Notes under the pieces: generated by a model
Told to the model about the DNA's origin: nothing
Seen by the model: only the letters and a program-made list of their open reading frames with translations
The model's database searches: none
Position numbers and translations under genes: made by a program
Shown: positions 8,717 through 19,163 of the stretch, one piece after another
Layout of the letters: the number at the start of each line of letters is the position of its first letter
How positions within the stretch are numbered: the first letter of the stretch is position 1
DNA from: Streptococcus downei MFe28
Lineage (GTDB): Bacteria; Bacillota; Bacilli; Lactobacillales; Streptococcaceae
Reading direction: 5' to 3'
Length of the DNA stretch: 64,000 bases
Assembly (NCBI RefSeq): GCF_900459175.1
Contig: NZ_UHFA01000002.1
Span: forward strand, 1,550,001-1,614,000

Positions 8717-10597
8717 TTATTTCTCATAAATACGATTAAAGAGTTGTTTTTGGTATTTGTCCTTAACGATAAGATATAAGATGATTTCGATAACGATACA
8801 GAAGCCGTAACAGATAAGGGCTGTGCTTGTATAAGAGGCTAAAGTAGTCCGATTGATAATGGTCACAAAGAGCCCAGATAGGCCTAAAGCAATGGTAAAA
8901 GGTGCTAGAAAGATCCATCTAAGCGTGCTTGCTGTAGCAGCCTTTAAACTGGATTGGCTTAAACCAACCTTCATCATAATACTGTATTTTTTACTTTCTT
9001 CTTCCATAACAGAGTAGAGTCTAGAGTAGATAATGCTGGCCATTCCGATTAAAAAGGAGATACAGAGAATGCTACCGACATAAGAGACTAGCTTTCTAGT
9101 TAAGCTTTCATTGTCATAATACATATAATAGGATATCAAGGTCTCTTTTCCCTTTTTAAAGCCAATTGCTTTTTCAAGCTCTTCCATCTTTCCTGCCTTC
9201 TTCTCTTGATAGCGAACTTGGTCAAAAGCATAGATGGTATCTTTGCTTAAATTCTGGGAGAGTTCTTCATATTTGTTATCAGCAATGACGGTAACACTTG
9301 TAAAATACCCTGATATAGCAATCACTCTCTTATCAAATCCGCTTTCTTTTTTAATCTGAACATCTGCCAATGTGTTTCTGACATTATTCGGTAAAACAGG
9401 GTCTGCTTTACCATCCACCCCAATTAGAAAGTAGCTATCATCTGCGAGGTTAATCTTCTTTCTATGCAAGAAATTAGCTATTTCATTGTACATAGTATTG
9501 GATAAAATAATATGTCTCGTCGTTCTGATATCACTTTTTAGTTGAAGATAGTTGATAGCCAGTTGCTTAAAGTCATCCGTCTCTGCTAATTTTTTAGAAA
9601 GGGTGTCTGCTTTTTGAGCTCCGTCTGTTTGATTTTCCCAATTAGCGTACATATAGGTGTAGGGCGCGACCTTTTTTGTATCCTGCGCAATGTTTTGAGG
9701 GGCACCCACGATATAGACCAGAGAGGTTAAGACGATACTAGATAAAATCAGGACACTAGTCATGGTTTTGATATTGGTATTGATTTTATATTTGAAATCA
9801 CTGACAGCAATCATGTTTTGCTTTCTGTACAGGCGTCCACTTTTTTTCATGATAAAAGCATAAAGGGTAAAGACAAAGTAGCCGATAAAGTAGGCACCGC
9901 CCGTATAAGATAATAAACCAAAGATATAGACAAGAATTGATGGTTTCTCACCTGCGGTTAAAAACAGATACACCGTTATAGGTACAATGACTAAGATGGC
10001 TAGCAAGGTAAGGAAGAAATGATTTTTTTCAGCGACTTCTTCTTTTTTTAGCAGGTCGATAATCTTATGCTTCCTTAGAATAACTGGAGCAAACAGGGCT
10101 ATTACTAGAAATAAGGCCCCCATTAAGACGATTGTCAGAAAGATTGCTACTAGAGGAAAATAGAAGCGGAGATCTAAGTTACCTATCGTCCTTTGTGCTA
10201 TCATCAAAAAGAGCTTCGAAAAGATAATTCCCATGATGATGCCTAAAAATAAGGCTAAGGTTGACAGAATCATATTCTCAAGAAAAATCAGCTTATTGAA
10301 CTGCTTCTTGCTGGTTCCGATAATATTTAAGATGGCAAATTGCTTACTCCTATTTTTCAAAAAGTTTCCCACTGAATACACAATCAACACAAAGGAGAAA
10401 GCGACAGAGACGATGCGCGCTAGAAATAAGACGAGACCAATGGTGCCACTTGAATCCACAATGGATAAGGCTGGATGCTGAGCTAGAGTTGTAAACAAGA
10501 AGAAAATTAAAACCGATAAGACACAACTTAGAAAATGATACAAGTAGGTTTTAAAATCTCTTTTGATATTATTAAGAGCAAAATCAAATAGGGTCAT
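8717..10597 (-). CDS. BceB-like ABC transporter permease (peptide antibiotic sensing and detoxification)
   Basis: A 626-residue FtsX-domain permease with about ten membrane segments and a large extracellular insertion (about residues 310-520) between segments 7 and 8, the layout of BceB-type permeases that detect bacitracin, nisin or other lipid II-binding peptides. The start at 10597 has GGAGG 8 nt upstream; in-frame ATGs further up are too close to that site. It overlaps the ATPase gene by 14 bp, so the two are co-translated. Known BceAB transporters both remove the peptide from its lipid target and signal to a cognate BceS kinase, and such a kinase lies upstream (12026-13015). The exact substrate cannot be inferred. 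Confidence 0.88.
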   Translation of the reverse strand: MTLFDFALNNIKRDFKTYLYHFLSCVLSVLIFFLFTTLAQHPALSIVDSSGTIGLVLFLARIVSVAFSFVLIVYSVGNFLKNRSKQFAILNIIGTSKKQFNKLIFLENMILSTLALFLGIIMGIIFSKLFLMIAQRTIGNLDLRFYFPLVAIFLTIVLMGALFLVIALFAPVILRKHKIIDLLKKEEVAEKNHFFLTLLAILVIVPITVYLFLTAGEKPSILVYIFGLLSYTGGAYFIGYFVFTLYAFIMKKSGRLYRKQNMIAVSDFKYKINTNIKTMTSVLILSSIVLTSLVYIVGAPQNIAQDTKKVAPYTYMYANWENQTDGAQKADTLSKKLAETDDFKQLAINYLQLKSDIRTTRHIILSNTMYNEIANFLHRKKINLADDSYFLIGVDGKADPVLPNNVRNTLADVQIKKESGFDKRVIAISGYFTSVTVIADNKYEELSQNLSKDTIYAFDQVRYQEKKAGKMEELEKAIGFKKGKETLISYYMYYDNESLTRKLVSYVGSILCISFLIGMASIIYSRLYSVMEEESKKYSIMMKVGLSQSSLKAATASTLRWIFLAPFTIALGLSGLFVTIINRTTLASYTSTALICYGFCIVIEIILYLIVKDKYQKQLFNRIYEK

Positions 10598-11339
10598 TGT
10601 CATCACCTCCAAGGAGACTCATAGTGTTTAAAATATCTCTCTGGTATGCTTTGGTATCATTCCTATTAACAATTTCTTGATAAATATTGCCATCTTTTAT
10701 GATATATGTCTTGTCCGAATACGTCGCAATATTAGGGTCATGTGTCACCATGATAATGGTCACTCCCATGGCCTGATTCAACTTTTTAAACAGTCGCATC
10801 ACGTCCTTGGCAGCCTTAGAATCTAGATTTCCTGTAGGCTCATCGGCCAATAAAAGCGAGGGTTCGTTGATGACAGCTCTAGCAATGGCTACACGCTGAG
10901 CCTGTCCTCCTGAAATTTCATAGGTTCGTTTATCTAATAAATGATCAATCCCTAATAACTCGCTGACATCTGTGAGCCTCTCTTTCATCTCTTTTACCGG
11001 AACGCTATCTAAGGTTAGGGGGAGGATAATATTCTCACCAACGGTTAAGGTATTGATTAGATTAAACTGCTGGAAGACAAAGCCTAGTTCCTGTCTTCTG
11101 AAAGTTGACAGTTGCTCGTCGTTCATTTGATAAGGGTCTTGACCTGCAATTCGGACACTACCTCTGGTTGGTTCATCAATTGTTGAAATGGCGTTAAGAA
11201 AGGTACTTTTTCCACTTCCGCTAGGTCCCATGATGGACACAAATTCACCTTGAGAGACGTCCATATTAATGTCATCTAGAGCTTTAAAAGACACCTTTCC
11301 TTTATAGATTTTTTCTAGATTTGAAACACTTAACAACAT
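10584..11339 (-). CDS. BceA-like ABC transporter ATP-binding protein
   Basis: A 251-residue ATPase of the MacB/BceA class. Walker A is GPSGSGKST (residues 38-46), the Q-loop region is VFQQFNL, the signature is SGGQAQR, and Walker B is LLLADEP followed by the H-loop THD. It pairs with the overlapping permease downstream. The upstream DNA holds an extended -10 and a strong BceR-type operator (11398-11443), so peptide stress acting through the adjacent two-component system probably induces it. Confidence 0.93.
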   Translation of the reverse strand: MLLSVSNLEKIYKGKVSFKALDDINMDVSQGEFVSIMGPSGSGKSTFLNAISTIDEPTRGSVRIAGQDPYQMNDEQLSTFRRQELGFVFQQFNLINTLTVGENIILPLTLDSVPVKEMKERLTDVSELLGIDHLLDKRTYEISGGQAQRVAIARAVINEPSLLLADEPTGNLDSKAAKDVMRLFKKLNQAMGVTIIMVTHDPNIATYSDKTYIIKDGNIYQEIVNRNDTKAYQRDILNTMSLLGGDDNDPI

Positions 11340-11369
11340 TTGTTTTCTCCTCTCTTATTTTCTGTCTTT

Positions 11370-11443
11370 ATTCTACCAAGTTCCCTCATAGACAAAAATC
11401 CAAGAACATTACATAAACTTACATTTTTGTAATGTTCCTGGAT
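11370..11443 (-). promoter_or_regulatory. BceR-type operator and promoter of the ABC transporter genes
   Basis: TTACA-TTTT-TGTAA at 11419-11432 exactly fits the TNACA-N4-TGTAA consensus known for BceR-like regulators. It sits inside a larger inverted repeat: ATCCAAGAACATTACA (11398-11413) pairs with TGTAATGTTCCTGGAT (11428-11443) with one mismatch. Downstream on the minus strand is an extended -10, TGG-TAGAAT (hexamer 11370-11375). The position suggests activation by the response regulator at 13005-13691. Confidence 0.75.
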
Positions 11444-11526
11444 CCTTTAGGCAAATGAATGTTTATATTAGAATTGTTAGGAAAGTATATTTGGTTAAAA
11501 TCAGCCTTGATACTTTCTTAGGTAGT

Positions 11527-11820
11527 GCGGACGGAAGCGACCGCCGTTGGCGTTCCATTCCGACACGAAGTTAGTCCAGTCGATATTACTGGACTAGCTG
11601 AGTTAGTCTGGAAGCTAGTCCATCTCAATGGAGATGGACGTTTGACATCAGACACTTTAGTGGCTTGATGTCTTTGCTTCCTGCTATTTTTTGAGCCCTT
11701 CGCTTTTACATTTTTAGGCTCAGGCAAATTTCGTCCACTGGACGAAATCTCTTCAAAAAATCCGTTATTGGCAACAAAGACGTTTGTTGCTAATAATGCC
11801 ACTACGGCGAAAGTATCGCC
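11527..11820. repeat. Array of consecutive hairpins between bceS-like and bceA-like genes
   Basis: Eight inverted repeats follow each other with little spacing: 11527-11544, 11573-11595, 11618-11639, 11644-11672, 11693-11721, 11728-11748 (a perfect 21-bp palindrome, ATTTCGTCCA-C-TGGACGAAAT), 11765-11796 and 11806-11820. The modules at about 11600-11690 are clearly related to part of the element at 13859-14138 (GTTAGT..GGAGCTAG, then GACATCA ... TGATGTC, then TGCTATTTTTTGA). The 106-codon open frame across it on the minus strand has no gene-like features. Confidence 0.8.
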
Positions 11821-12025
11821 TAGGTTCACTTCGTTCACCGTCTCCCTAAATTTTAATAAATTAAAATAGCTTCATATCTTCTTTAGAAGGGGGGTTAAGG
11901 TAAGTAAACCGGTTCCCAAACAAGTATGCTCAAAAATATCAGATTAATCCCCCGCTCGTTAATAAAACCGAATGCCTGCCAAAGCTTTTCTTTATGGGTT
12001 TTCAAGCTTTGATTTTAACTCGGTA
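11821..12025. other. Intergenic stretch past the kinase stop codon
   Basis: It contains the inverted repeat CAAAGCTT (11980-11987) / AAGCTTTG (12004-12011), which lacks a T run and is therefore a doubtful terminator, and a short AT palindrome near 11848. I see no open frame of interest. Confidence 0.4.
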
Positions 12026-13015
12026 TTAAAAAATGATTGTCATTCTTGTTCCCTTGCCAACTTCTGAGGCAACCTCAAGGTCATGCCCTAGGTAATCAAG
12101 CACTCTTCTGACAATATAGAGACCGATACCACTTGAATCAGCGTTGTTGCGACCATTTTTACCAACATAAAAGAGCTCAAAAATAGATTGCAAATCCACT
12201 TGCTCAATGCCAATGCCGTCATCAATAACGGATAGGGTAACGTGCTCATCTTGCTGTTTAGCTGCTAGTCTAACGGTCTGTCCTTTGTAACTATATTTAA
12301 TGGCATTTGTCAGTAGCTGTTGAATGACTAATTTCAACCATTTTGAATCAGAATAGACATAAAGAGCCTCATCGATGTCAATTTTGGGATAGACTTGCGA
12401 GGTAATGAAGTGGTCTTTTAAGGCATTGACGCTGTCTTTGCAAACCCTGGCTAGATAGACCTTATCGGAGACAAAGTCATTCTTAAATTCATCTAGGCGA
12501 TAGGCAGCAATCATCTGATCTAAATTATATTGAATGCTCTGCAGGTTTCTTTCGATTTGCTGATGATTTTCTTCGTTAGTCTCTTTTTCACAAATCAGTT
12601 TTAGCACGGACAAGGGCGTTTTTATTTGATGGACAAAACGGTAAATCATGACCTTTTGCAATTTTTTCTCCTGCTTTTGTCTGATTTCTGCTTTTCCCTT
12701 GTTCTGCAAGAGTTGGTCAATCATGGCATTATAATTTTCTTCAAAGGCGCTTCTGGGTTCTTCAATCAAATAGTCATTTAAAGACTCACTCTGTAATAAA
12801 ATTTTGCCATAAACTCGCCCCTTGAGGTAGAACTGCACGAGGAGATAGATAAAAAGAACAAAGAACACAAGGAAAGCAAAGTAAAAAAATTCTTCAAACC
12901 AAATCCCCTTGAGGTAGAATAAGGCACCAAAGAAAATGACCTGGGTGACAAGGACGACCATTACTAAGCTGAGCTGGTCTAAAAGAAATAATTGAAAAGC
13001 TCTCTTATTCTTCAT
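12026..13015 (-). CDS. BceS-like intramembrane-sensing histidine kinase
   Basis: A 329-residue kinase with two N-terminal membrane segments (about residues 13-35 and 40-62) and almost no extracellular loop, which is the hallmark of BceS-type kinases that take their signal from the partner ABC transporter. The phospho-acceptor His is H129 in the FVHQIKTPLSVL box. The N box is QLLTNAIKYS, and the G boxes are VIDDGIGI and SSGIGLYIVRRV. Its start overlaps the response-regulator stop by 11 bp. It belongs with the ABC transporter downstream, although a hairpin array separates them. Confidence 0.92.
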   Translation of the reverse strand: MKNKRAFQLFLLDQLSLVMVVLVTQVIFFGALFYLKGIWFEEFFYFAFLVFFVLFIYLLVQFYLKGRVYGKILLQSESLNDYLIEEPRSAFEENYNAMIDQLLQNKGKAEIRQKQEKKLQKVMIYRFVHQIKTPLSVLKLICEKETNEENHQQIERNLQSIQYNLDQMIAAYRLDEFKNDFVSDKVYLARVCKDSVNALKDHFITSQVYPKIDIDEALYVYSDSKWLKLVIQQLLTNAIKYSYKGQTVRLAAKQQDEHVTLSVIDDGIGIEQVDLQSIFELFYVGKNGRNNADSSGIGLYIVRRVLDYLGHDLEVASEVGKGTRMTIIF

Positions 13016-13691
13016 AGGCTACCTTATACCCCATTCCTCTGACCGTCACAATTTCTAATTGAGAACCTAAATCTAATAATTTTTTCCGGACCCTGCTGAC
13101 GGTGACATTTAGTGTATTTTCTTCTACGAAGAGGTCACTATCCCATATTCCAGATAAAATTTTTTCACGACGGACTACGTTGGGATAAGCCTCGAATAAG
13201 ATACCAATCAGAATAGCTTCATTTTTAGGAAGGTCAATCTGTTTCCCCTTGCACTCCAGTGTCAATCGAAGTTTATCAAAGGAACAGTCACCGCAGGTCG
13301 CTCCAGTTTCTTTGTGAGCATATTCGCCGTAGGCTCTTCTCAGCTGTGAATTTACCTTGGCCAGTAAGAGGTCATGAGAAAATGGCTTGGTCAAATAATC
13401 GTCCCCGCCATTCATAATGGCCCTTATTTGGTCATATTCTTCGGTTCTGGCAGACATAAATATAATCGGGACGGTCGTCTTTTTCCTGATTTCAGAGCAC
13501 CAGTAAAAGCCATCATAATAGGGAATATTGATGTCCAGCAAAATGAGGTCGGGTTTCTGGTCATTAATAAAGTGGTCAATATGCTTAAAATCCTGACAGA
13601 TGGCCACTTCAAAGTCATATTTTACTAGATGTTCTTGAACAAGACTGACCAAATCTAAGTCATCTTCAACGATACATATTTTAATGGTCAT
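13005..13691 (-). CDS. BceR-like OmpR-family response regulator
   Basis: A 228-residue regulator. The receiver domain has the acidic pair ED near residue 9, the phosphorylation site D53 (LILLDINIP) and a K in the LTKPF motif. The C-terminal winged helix covers about residues 130-225 (ETLNVTVSRVRKKL region). It is co-transcribed with the downstream kinase (11-bp overlap) and would bind the operator at 11398-11443 to activate the transporter genes. A TATAAT lies about 65 bp upstream, and the RBS is AAGGAGC. Confidence 0.93.
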   Translation of the reverse strand: MTIKICIVEDDLDLVSLVQEHLVKYDFEVAICQDFKHIDHFINDQKPDLILLDINIPYYDGFYWCSEIRKKTTVPIIFMSARTEEYDQIRAIMNGGDDYLTKPFSHDLLLAKVNSQLRRAYGEYAHKETGATCGDCSFDKLRLTLECKGKQIDLPKNEAILIGILFEAYPNVVRREKILSGIWDSDLFVEENTLNVTVSRVRKKLLDLGSQLEIVTVRGMGYKVAYEE

Positions 13692-13755
13692 TTTAAGCTC
13701 CTTAAATACTCTAACTTACCTGATTAGGGATATGCTTGCCTTCTATACTGCCTTC

Positions 13756-13761
13756 ATTATA
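13756..13761 (-). promoter_or_regulatory. -10 of the two-component operon
   Basis: It reads TATAAT on the minus strand, about 65 bp upstream of the response-regulator start. No convincing -35 is seen. Confidence 0.5.
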
Positions 13762-13858
13762 TCATAAGGAGACCTCAAAACACCCGACAATTTTTCTGTT
13801 CCGGTGGCCGTATTGGGCTTTAGACCGTCCTGATATTTTCAAAGTGTCCCAGGAATAA

Positions 13859-14138
13859 AACTCTTCAAAAATCAAAACTATCCATCGTTAACTCACTTTG
13901 CCGTACCTGCTGAGGAAAGCAAAACTTTCCCTATTTCCAACCTCAAAAGGTCTCCCAGACCTTTTGAGCTACCTGCAGTTCATGCGATGCGGAGCAAAGT
14001 TGGTCGATTTTACCTACTTTGTGAGGTTAGTAAGGGAGCTAGGCAATCTCCATAGCGATTGCCGTTCGACATCAGTCACTTTAGTGACTTGATGTCATTG
14101 CTCCTTGCCTTGGCTATTTTTTGATTTTTATTGAGTAT
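13859..14138. repeat. 280-bp hairpin-array element, intermediate form (copy B)
   Basis: The ends (ACTCTTCAAAAATC... and ...GATTTTTATTGAGTAT) and the flanking core segments match the 103-bp elements read on the other strand. Two inserts expand the core. One follows GCCGTAC and contains hairpins of the form GGAAAG / CTTTCC and CTCAAAAGGTC / GACCTTTTGAG. The second follows CTGCAGTTC and contains GGCAATC / GATTGCC and GACATCA / TGATGTC. The element fills most of the gap between the response-regulator promoter and gtfI. Confidence 0.8.
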
Positions 14139-14188
14139 AAATTACTGGAATTCGCACATTTTCTTACTGTTGCAACTTATTTTGTACT

Positions 14189-14224
14189 AAAAAAGCCTCC
14201 CCGCCATATGCGAGGAAGCTTTTT
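14189..14224 (-). terminator. Terminator of gtfI
   Basis: AAAAAGCcTCC pairs with GAGGaAGCTTTTT, and the T run on the minus strand follows the stop codon at 14258. Confidence 0.85.
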
Positions 14225-14257
14225 GACTTGGTCGAGATAGGTTTATCTCAGATCTTT

Positions 14258-17200
14258 TTAGTTCCAGCCACGGTAGACAGCAGCACCATCACTACCGAAA
14301 TAGTAATATTGTCCGTAAACAAATTTCCATTGGTTGGTAATCATGCTACCAGAATTTTCATCAAAGTAGCGAACCTTACCATCAGAAGTTCTTACAGCCT
14401 TACCTTTGGCTTGGATACCATTTTTATCAAAGTAAACCTTTTGGTTACCTACTGTCTGCAGGCCAGTCAATACTTTTCCGTCTTTAACGTAAAGCCATTG
14501 ACCTTGGGCATTTTTATACCATCCACTACCTGATACATACTGACCTTCAAGATTGTAGAAACGAAGAACTCCAGAACCATCCTTAAAGGTTTGACCCTTT
14601 GGATTAGCCTGAGTTTGAGCAGTTCCATCACTACCGAAGTAGTAAGTTTTGCCATTAACAGTCACAGACTTGTTGAAAGCCTGGTCGCCAGAGTTGGCAT
14701 CATAGTAGCGAAGCTTACCATCGTTACCAGTTACCAATTGACCTTTGACTTGATGGCCATTATCCTTGAAGTAAACTCGTTGATTTCCAATGGTTTGAGC
14801 ACCAGTCAATACCTTACCAGATTTAACATAAACCCATTCGTGCTCTGCTGTTTCATACCATCCACTACCTGATACATACTGACCTTCAAGATTGTAGAAA
14901 CGAAGAACTCCAGAACCATCCTTAAAGGTTTGACCCTTTGGATTAGCCTGAGTTTGAGCAGTTCCATCACTACCGAAGTAGTAAGTCTTACCGTTAACAC
15001 TTACAGACTTATTAAAGACTTGTTCACCAGTTTGGGCATCGTAGTAACGAATCTTACCATCGGCATCCTTGACGATATCACCCTTAACTTGTTGGCCGTT
15101 AGCCTTGAAGTAAAGTTTTTGGCCCTTGATGGTTTGAGCACCTGTGACAGCTGCGCCATCTTTACCAAGATAGAACCAGTTGCCTGCCTTGTCTTCAATG
15201 AAGGTATTGGTCCACATGTCACCAGAGTCAACATCGTAGAAGTAAAGTTTACCATCTTTGGCTGTGACAAAGTCACCCTTAACTTGTTGACCATTGGCTT
15301 CGAAGTAAAGGTGTTGTTTACCAACAGTTTGAGCACCGGTAACAGCGACACCATCTTTACCTAGATAGTACCAGTGACCAGTCTTGTCAGCGACGAAGGT
15401 ATTGGTTACAGCATTTCCATTATGTTGGTCGAAGTAACGAACCTTACCATCACGGGTGACAATAATCTTATCCTTAGCTTGAACACCATCTTTATCAAAG
15501 TATTGAACGTGACCATCAACGGTTGTCAGGCCAAGTGCCATGACACCATTCTTGAAGTAACGCCAGCTGTCATTACCAAATTGTTGGTAACCATTTTCGT
15601 AACGTTTACCGTCGTTGCCATAGTAATGGTTTTGACCTTGGGCATCAGTATAAACTGTATTGCGAAGGGCAGCACCATTAGCCAGGAAGTAATAGTTAGA
15701 TCCCTTGATGTTTTGGGCACCAGTCACCATGTAACCATCTTGGCCAAAGTAGTAAAGATTACCAGCTTCAGTAATAAAGCTATCGGTTACCTTTTCACCT
15801 GTTGTGCTTGAGTTGTAGACATAACCAGTTCCATCAAAGCGGATACCTGATTCTACGACTTGACCTAGGAGAGTTTTTGGCAAGAAGAGTTTATCATCTG
15901 AAACATTGAGGTACTTGTTGCTTGCTTGGTCGCTGAGGACATAATCGGCACCCCGGCCAAGGATATTGCTACCGTTGAAGTACTTAGCAGACCATTGTTT
16001 AATCTTAACAGATGGATCTATGGCTTGGCCGGTAGAGATTTGCTTCTTGGTAAAGAGTTCTGGATATTTTTCCTTTAATTCGTCAAGGAAGGCACCGCCG
16101 TATTTAGCTTGATAGTCATCACCAGAGCTCTTTGTATCTGTTACGTAGAGACTGTGATTAATTTGGCTTCCTGCGATTGGTTTGCCAAACTTATCTGTCC
16201 GAGTAACAGTGACCACTTCTTGTTTAGGGAAGGTGTACATTTGGTCTGGAACCCAGTCTGCCATAACCTTCAGGCCTTTAGCATGGAGAGCCTTGATAGC
16301 CTTAACCAATTGGTCGGCTGTACCATACTTGTTTGCTTTAGACATACCCAAGTCATAACGGTCGGTAAAGGCATAACCATTTTGAATGACAGAATCAAGG
16401 AACTGACCGTCAGTAGATGAGACATACTGAGGAGCCATTTCAAAGTCAGTGATTCCCCATGAAACAAATTTATCAACATTGTTAGCAATAACAACATTGG
16501 TATACTCTTCTTCTTTTGTCGCAAAAGATTGGAAGTTAGAGAAACCTTCAAACATGACGCGAGAGTCCATGGCAGCATCTTGATGGAGTGATTTTCCATC
16601 GGTACTTGCTGTATCGCTAGCTGCTACACGAATATCTTGGTCATCTGCTGCTCCCACTGGTACCCAGACTTGAAGGAAACCAGAAACCTGAGGGTTAGCA
16701 ACCCCCTTGAGATCGTCGTTCAAGAAGTAGAGGTAACCATTTTCATCTGTGCGCTTAACCAGACCAGCCTTGCTAGCATCAGCATCTGTAGCATAGGTTG
16801 CAACACCGTCTTTAGTTGATACCATAAGAGCACGGTATTCTTGGTTAGCGTGGGCAGCACCCATGTTGAGGGCTACAACCTTTCCATCCAAGCTAAAGTT
16901 GGGTTGGTTTCCCATAACAACGCCGACACCTGACGTACGAGTTGTCGCATCACCCTTATCGCTTTGTTTAAGGGCACCCTTACCATAACGGACAGAAGTC
17001 AAGATTTCGCCATTACCGATTTGGTAATTTTGCATAGCTTGACCACCAGCAACGTACTTCATACGGGCTTTCAGCAGAGATTCGATAGCATCGTAGTTCA
17101 CAGTCTTGTTGGCCATGTATTGACCATCATCGGTGAACATATCTCCATAATAGACGCGAGGAATCGAACCCTTGTTAGTCAGAAGCAAGGTATAAGAAAG

Positions 17201-19051
17201 CGGCACATTGTAGTGAGTGTATTTCTTATCGGTCTTCTTGAGGTCTTCGTTGTAAATCTTGAAGGCTTGGTCGATTTCGTCTTGAGTAAATGAATAACCA
17301 AATGCATTTGGATTAATTTCAGCCTTGATGATGTCACGAATCAGGTCTTGTACTTCGCTATCGTGAGCACGGGCAAAGCTGTAACTTGGAACGGTTTCAA
17401 CTTCACGGTCATCCACTTCACGGTCAACCAGACTGTTGTGGATGAGGGGATTCAAGCCAGAACGTTTGTCCAATGGTTTAGCCAAAGACCAAAGCATAGA
17501 CAAACGGAACTTGTTGTCCATGTTCATGAGGTTGTCGCCATCATCATGGAGATAAGGGGTATCGTTGTCGCTCCATGCTTCTACGATAGAAACGTGGTTA
17601 TTAGCATTTTTGTTGTTTTTATCGATACCGTAAGCTGCCTTAAGGTAATCACTAGAGATTTGCAGAAGGTCAGCATCGACATTATCTACCGCATCAACAC
17701 GGATAGAGTCAAAGTTAGCATCCGCATCTTTAGCATAGATAGTACCGAAGTTGAGCAGGTAATGCAGCCAGTTGAGTTGCTCTGCTTGAACGATGGGATT
17801 AGAGTTATCCACGTCGTTAGCCAGAAGGAACTCATAACCACCTAACGGGTCGTTAGCATTGTAGGTGAAACGAGAGTCCAGGGAACCAGTTTGGTTAGTT
17901 GGTGTGCGATTGAGCAAACGATAGTTCGATTGCGTATCTGGTGTCAAATCAGATTGGTTATCGAACTTGAGGGCACCATTTTGCAAGTGGTCATCGTATG
18001 GCTTTTCGCTTTCACCATTCCATTGTGGTTGAGTTTTAACAAAAGCTGAGATAGCTTCACGCAACCATTTGGTATTTTGTTCAGTTGTAATCTTTTGTTC
18101 GATACGGGCTTGAACCAGTTCAGCTGCTGCTGTCAGGTCAGCCTGGCTTGTTTCAGCGGTATAGGTTTTATCGATACCAACAACCTTGTTCATGTAGTTA
18201 ACATAGTTGCGTTTGGTTTCGGTATCTGGCCACCAAGCCATCAATAGCGGACGGAAGTCATCCTTGCTTGATTCTGTCCAAGTCTTACCATCCTTGAGGA
18301 TAGACTTTGGACGGTACCATGAGTCAGCTGTCAAGTAGTTATCAATGGCTTCAAAGTTTTCAGCTGAGGTACTGTAAGCACGGTTGTTAGCAGCAAAGGT
18401 TGTTTCTTCTTTGCTGATATCAGAACCTGATTTATCCGCTTCTACCTTGCTAGTGTCTTTGTAAGCGCCAGTTTCATCAAAGTAATAGATCTTCTCACCA
18501 ACGCTAACAGCAAAGTTCTTCTTAACGTTGCCGTCTTGATCGTAGTAATAATATTTACCGTCAACCTGCTTAACATTTGACATTTTAGCCAAGTCTGATG
18601 GAATTGAATTAGATTCAGCAGTAGCCACATTCTTGGCTTCTGCTAACATCTCATCTGTAAAAACTTGGTTCTCATTTTCAGTCGGAACCCACTTAGCTTC
18701 ATTAGCATTTGTGGTTGTTTGAGCTGCCGTGTCTGTGCTAGCTGTTGTTCCTTGAGTTTGCTCTGCTGCTGATGCTTGATCTGTTGCTGATGCTTGATCT
18801 GTTGCTGCATCAGTTGAAGCAGACTGTTCTGATGTAGCTGTCGCTGCAACAGAAGTTTGCTCAGTATCTTGGTTGGTAGTCGTTTGGTCAGCCGTCAAGA
18901 CTGCTTGGTTGCTGTCTTCGCTAACAGTTTCAGTATCTGCGCTAGCAACTGAAGCACCGAGAGCTGAAGCTAACATAGTGGCAGATGCAACTGAGATAGT
19001 CACCCATCTCTTTTTGACCTTATGCATCTTAAAACGTTCATTCTTCTCCAT
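14258..19051 (-). CDS. gtfI: Glucosyltransferase GTF-I (glucansucrase, GH70)
   Basis: A secreted enzyme that splits sucrose and polymerises glucose, predicted to make water-insoluble alpha-1,3-rich glucan. From the ATG at 19051 it has 1597 residues; the TTG one codon upstream is an alternative, but both lie behind AGGAGG. Order: KxYKxGKxW-like signal peptide ([12 protein letters not shown], cut after VASA near residue 38), a Thr/Ala/Gln-rich variable region to about 200, the circularly permuted GH70 barrel (about 200-1050), and C-terminal glucan-binding repeats to the end ([15 protein letters not shown]). The nucleophile is D453 (RVDAVDN), the acid/base E491 (EAWSDND) and the transition-state stabiliser D564 (HDSEV), the numbering recalled for S. 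downei GTF-I. Two long stretches of the repeat region are nearly identical, about 340 bp apart (around 14520-14660 and 14860-15000). The product type (I rather than S) is inferred from this similarity. Confidence 0.95.
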   Translation of the reverse strand: MEKNERFKMHKVKKRWVTISVASATMLASALGASVASADTETVSEDSNQAVLTADQTTTNQDTEQTSVAATATSEQSASTDAATDQASATDQASAAEQTQGTTASTDTAAQTTTNANEAKWVPTENENQVFTDEMLAEAKNVATAESNSIPSDLAKMSNVKQVDGKYYYYDQDGNVKKNFAVSVGEKIYYFDETGAYKDTSKVEADKSGSDISKEETTFAANNRAYSTSAENFEAIDNYLTADSWYRPKSILKDGKTWTESSKDDFRPLLMAWWPDTETKRNYVNYMNKVVGIDKTYTAETSQADLTAAAELVQARIEQKITTEQNTKWLREAISAFVKTQPQWNGESEKPYDDHLQNGALKFDNQSDLTPDTQSNYRLLNRTPTNQTGSLDSRFTYNANDPLGGYEFLLANDVDNSNPIVQAEQLNWLHYLLNFGTIYAKDADANFDSIRVDAVDNVDADLLQISSDYLKAAYGIDKNNKNANNHVSIVEAWSDNDTPYLHDDGDNLMNMDNKFRLSMLWSLAKPLDKRSGLNPLIHNSLVDREVDDREVETVPSYSFARAHDSEVQDLIRDIIKAEINPNAFGYSFTQDEIDQAFKIYNEDLKKTDKKYTHYNVPLSYTLLLTNKGSIPRVYYGDMFTDDGQYMANKTVNYDAIESLLKARMKYVAGGQAMQNYQIGNGEILTSVRYGKGALKQSDKGDATTRTSGVGVVMGNQPNFSLDGKVVALNMGAAHANQEYRALMVSTKDGVATYATDADASKAGLVKRTDENGYLYFLNDDLKGVANPQVSGFLQVWVPVGAADDQDIRVAASDTASTDGKSLHQDAAMDSRVMFEGFSNFQSFATKEEEYTNVVIANNVDKFVSWGITDFEMAPQYVSSTDGQFLDSVIQNGYAFTDRYDLGMSKANKYGTADQLVKAIKALHAKGLKVMADWVPDQMYTFPKQEVVTVTRTDKFGKPIAGSQINHSLYVTDTKSSGDDYQAKYGGAFLDELKEKYPELFTKKQISTGQAIDPSVKIKQWSAKYFNGSNILGRGADYVLSDQASNKYLNVSDDKLFLPKTLLGQVVESGIRFDGTGYVYNSSTTGEKVTDSFITEAGNLYYFGQDGYMVTGAQNIKGSNYYFLANGAALRNTVYTDAQGQNHYYGNDGKRYENGYQQFGNDSWRYFKNGVMALGLTTVDGHVQYFDKDGVQAKDKIIVTRDGKVRYFDQHNGNAVTNTFVADKTGHWYYLGKDGVAVTGAQTVGKQHLYFEANGQQVKGDFVTAKDGKLYFYDVDSGDMWTNTFIEDKAGNWFYLGKDGAAVTGAQTIKGQKLYFKANGQQVKGDIVKDADGKIRYYDAQTGEQVFNKSVSVNGKTYYFGSDGTAQTQANPKGQTFKDGSGVLRFYNLEGQYVSGSGWYETAEHEWVYVKSGKVLTGAQTIGNQRVYFKDNGHQVKGQLVTGNDGKLRYYDANSGDQAFNKSVTVNGKTYYFGSDGTAQTQANPKGQTFKDGSGVLRFYNLEGQYVSGSGWYKNAQGQWLYVKDGKVLTGLQTVGNQKVYFDKNGIQAKGKAVRTSDGKVRYFDENSGSMITNQWKFVYGQYYYFGSDGAAVYRGWN

Positions 19052-19110
19052 CAATGGAGTCCTCCTAATTTGAAAAAATAACGACCTTTAACTTTTTTAA
19101 GAGTTAAATA

Positions 19111-19139
19111 ATTCTAATCGTCAAGTAATTTTACCACAA
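19111..19139 (-). promoter_or_regulatory. Probable gtfI core promoter
   Basis: On the minus strand TTGTGG (19134-19139), a 17-base spacer and TAGAAT (19111-19116) lie 60 bp upstream of the start. A rival extended -10 (TGG-TAAAAT, 19128-19136) overlaps the -35. Either way the core promoter is intact, with the IS element beginning 24 bp further upstream. Confidence 0.55.
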
Positions 19140-19154
19140 TTTACAATTTATTTC

Positions 19155-19163
19155 TAGTTATTA
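19155..19163. repeat. Target-site duplication, left copy
   Basis: TAGTTATTA lies directly before the IS left end and is repeated exactly at 20432-20440. Confidence 0.9.

Noticed and set aside
11518..11838. Minus-strand open frame of 106 codons
   Set aside because: It runs across eight inverted repeats and its codons follow the hairpins; no RBS and no protein-like composition.
14228..15811. Several plus-strand open frames in the gtfI repeat region
   Set aside because: They are antisense shadows of the glucan-binding repeats and repeat with the same period.
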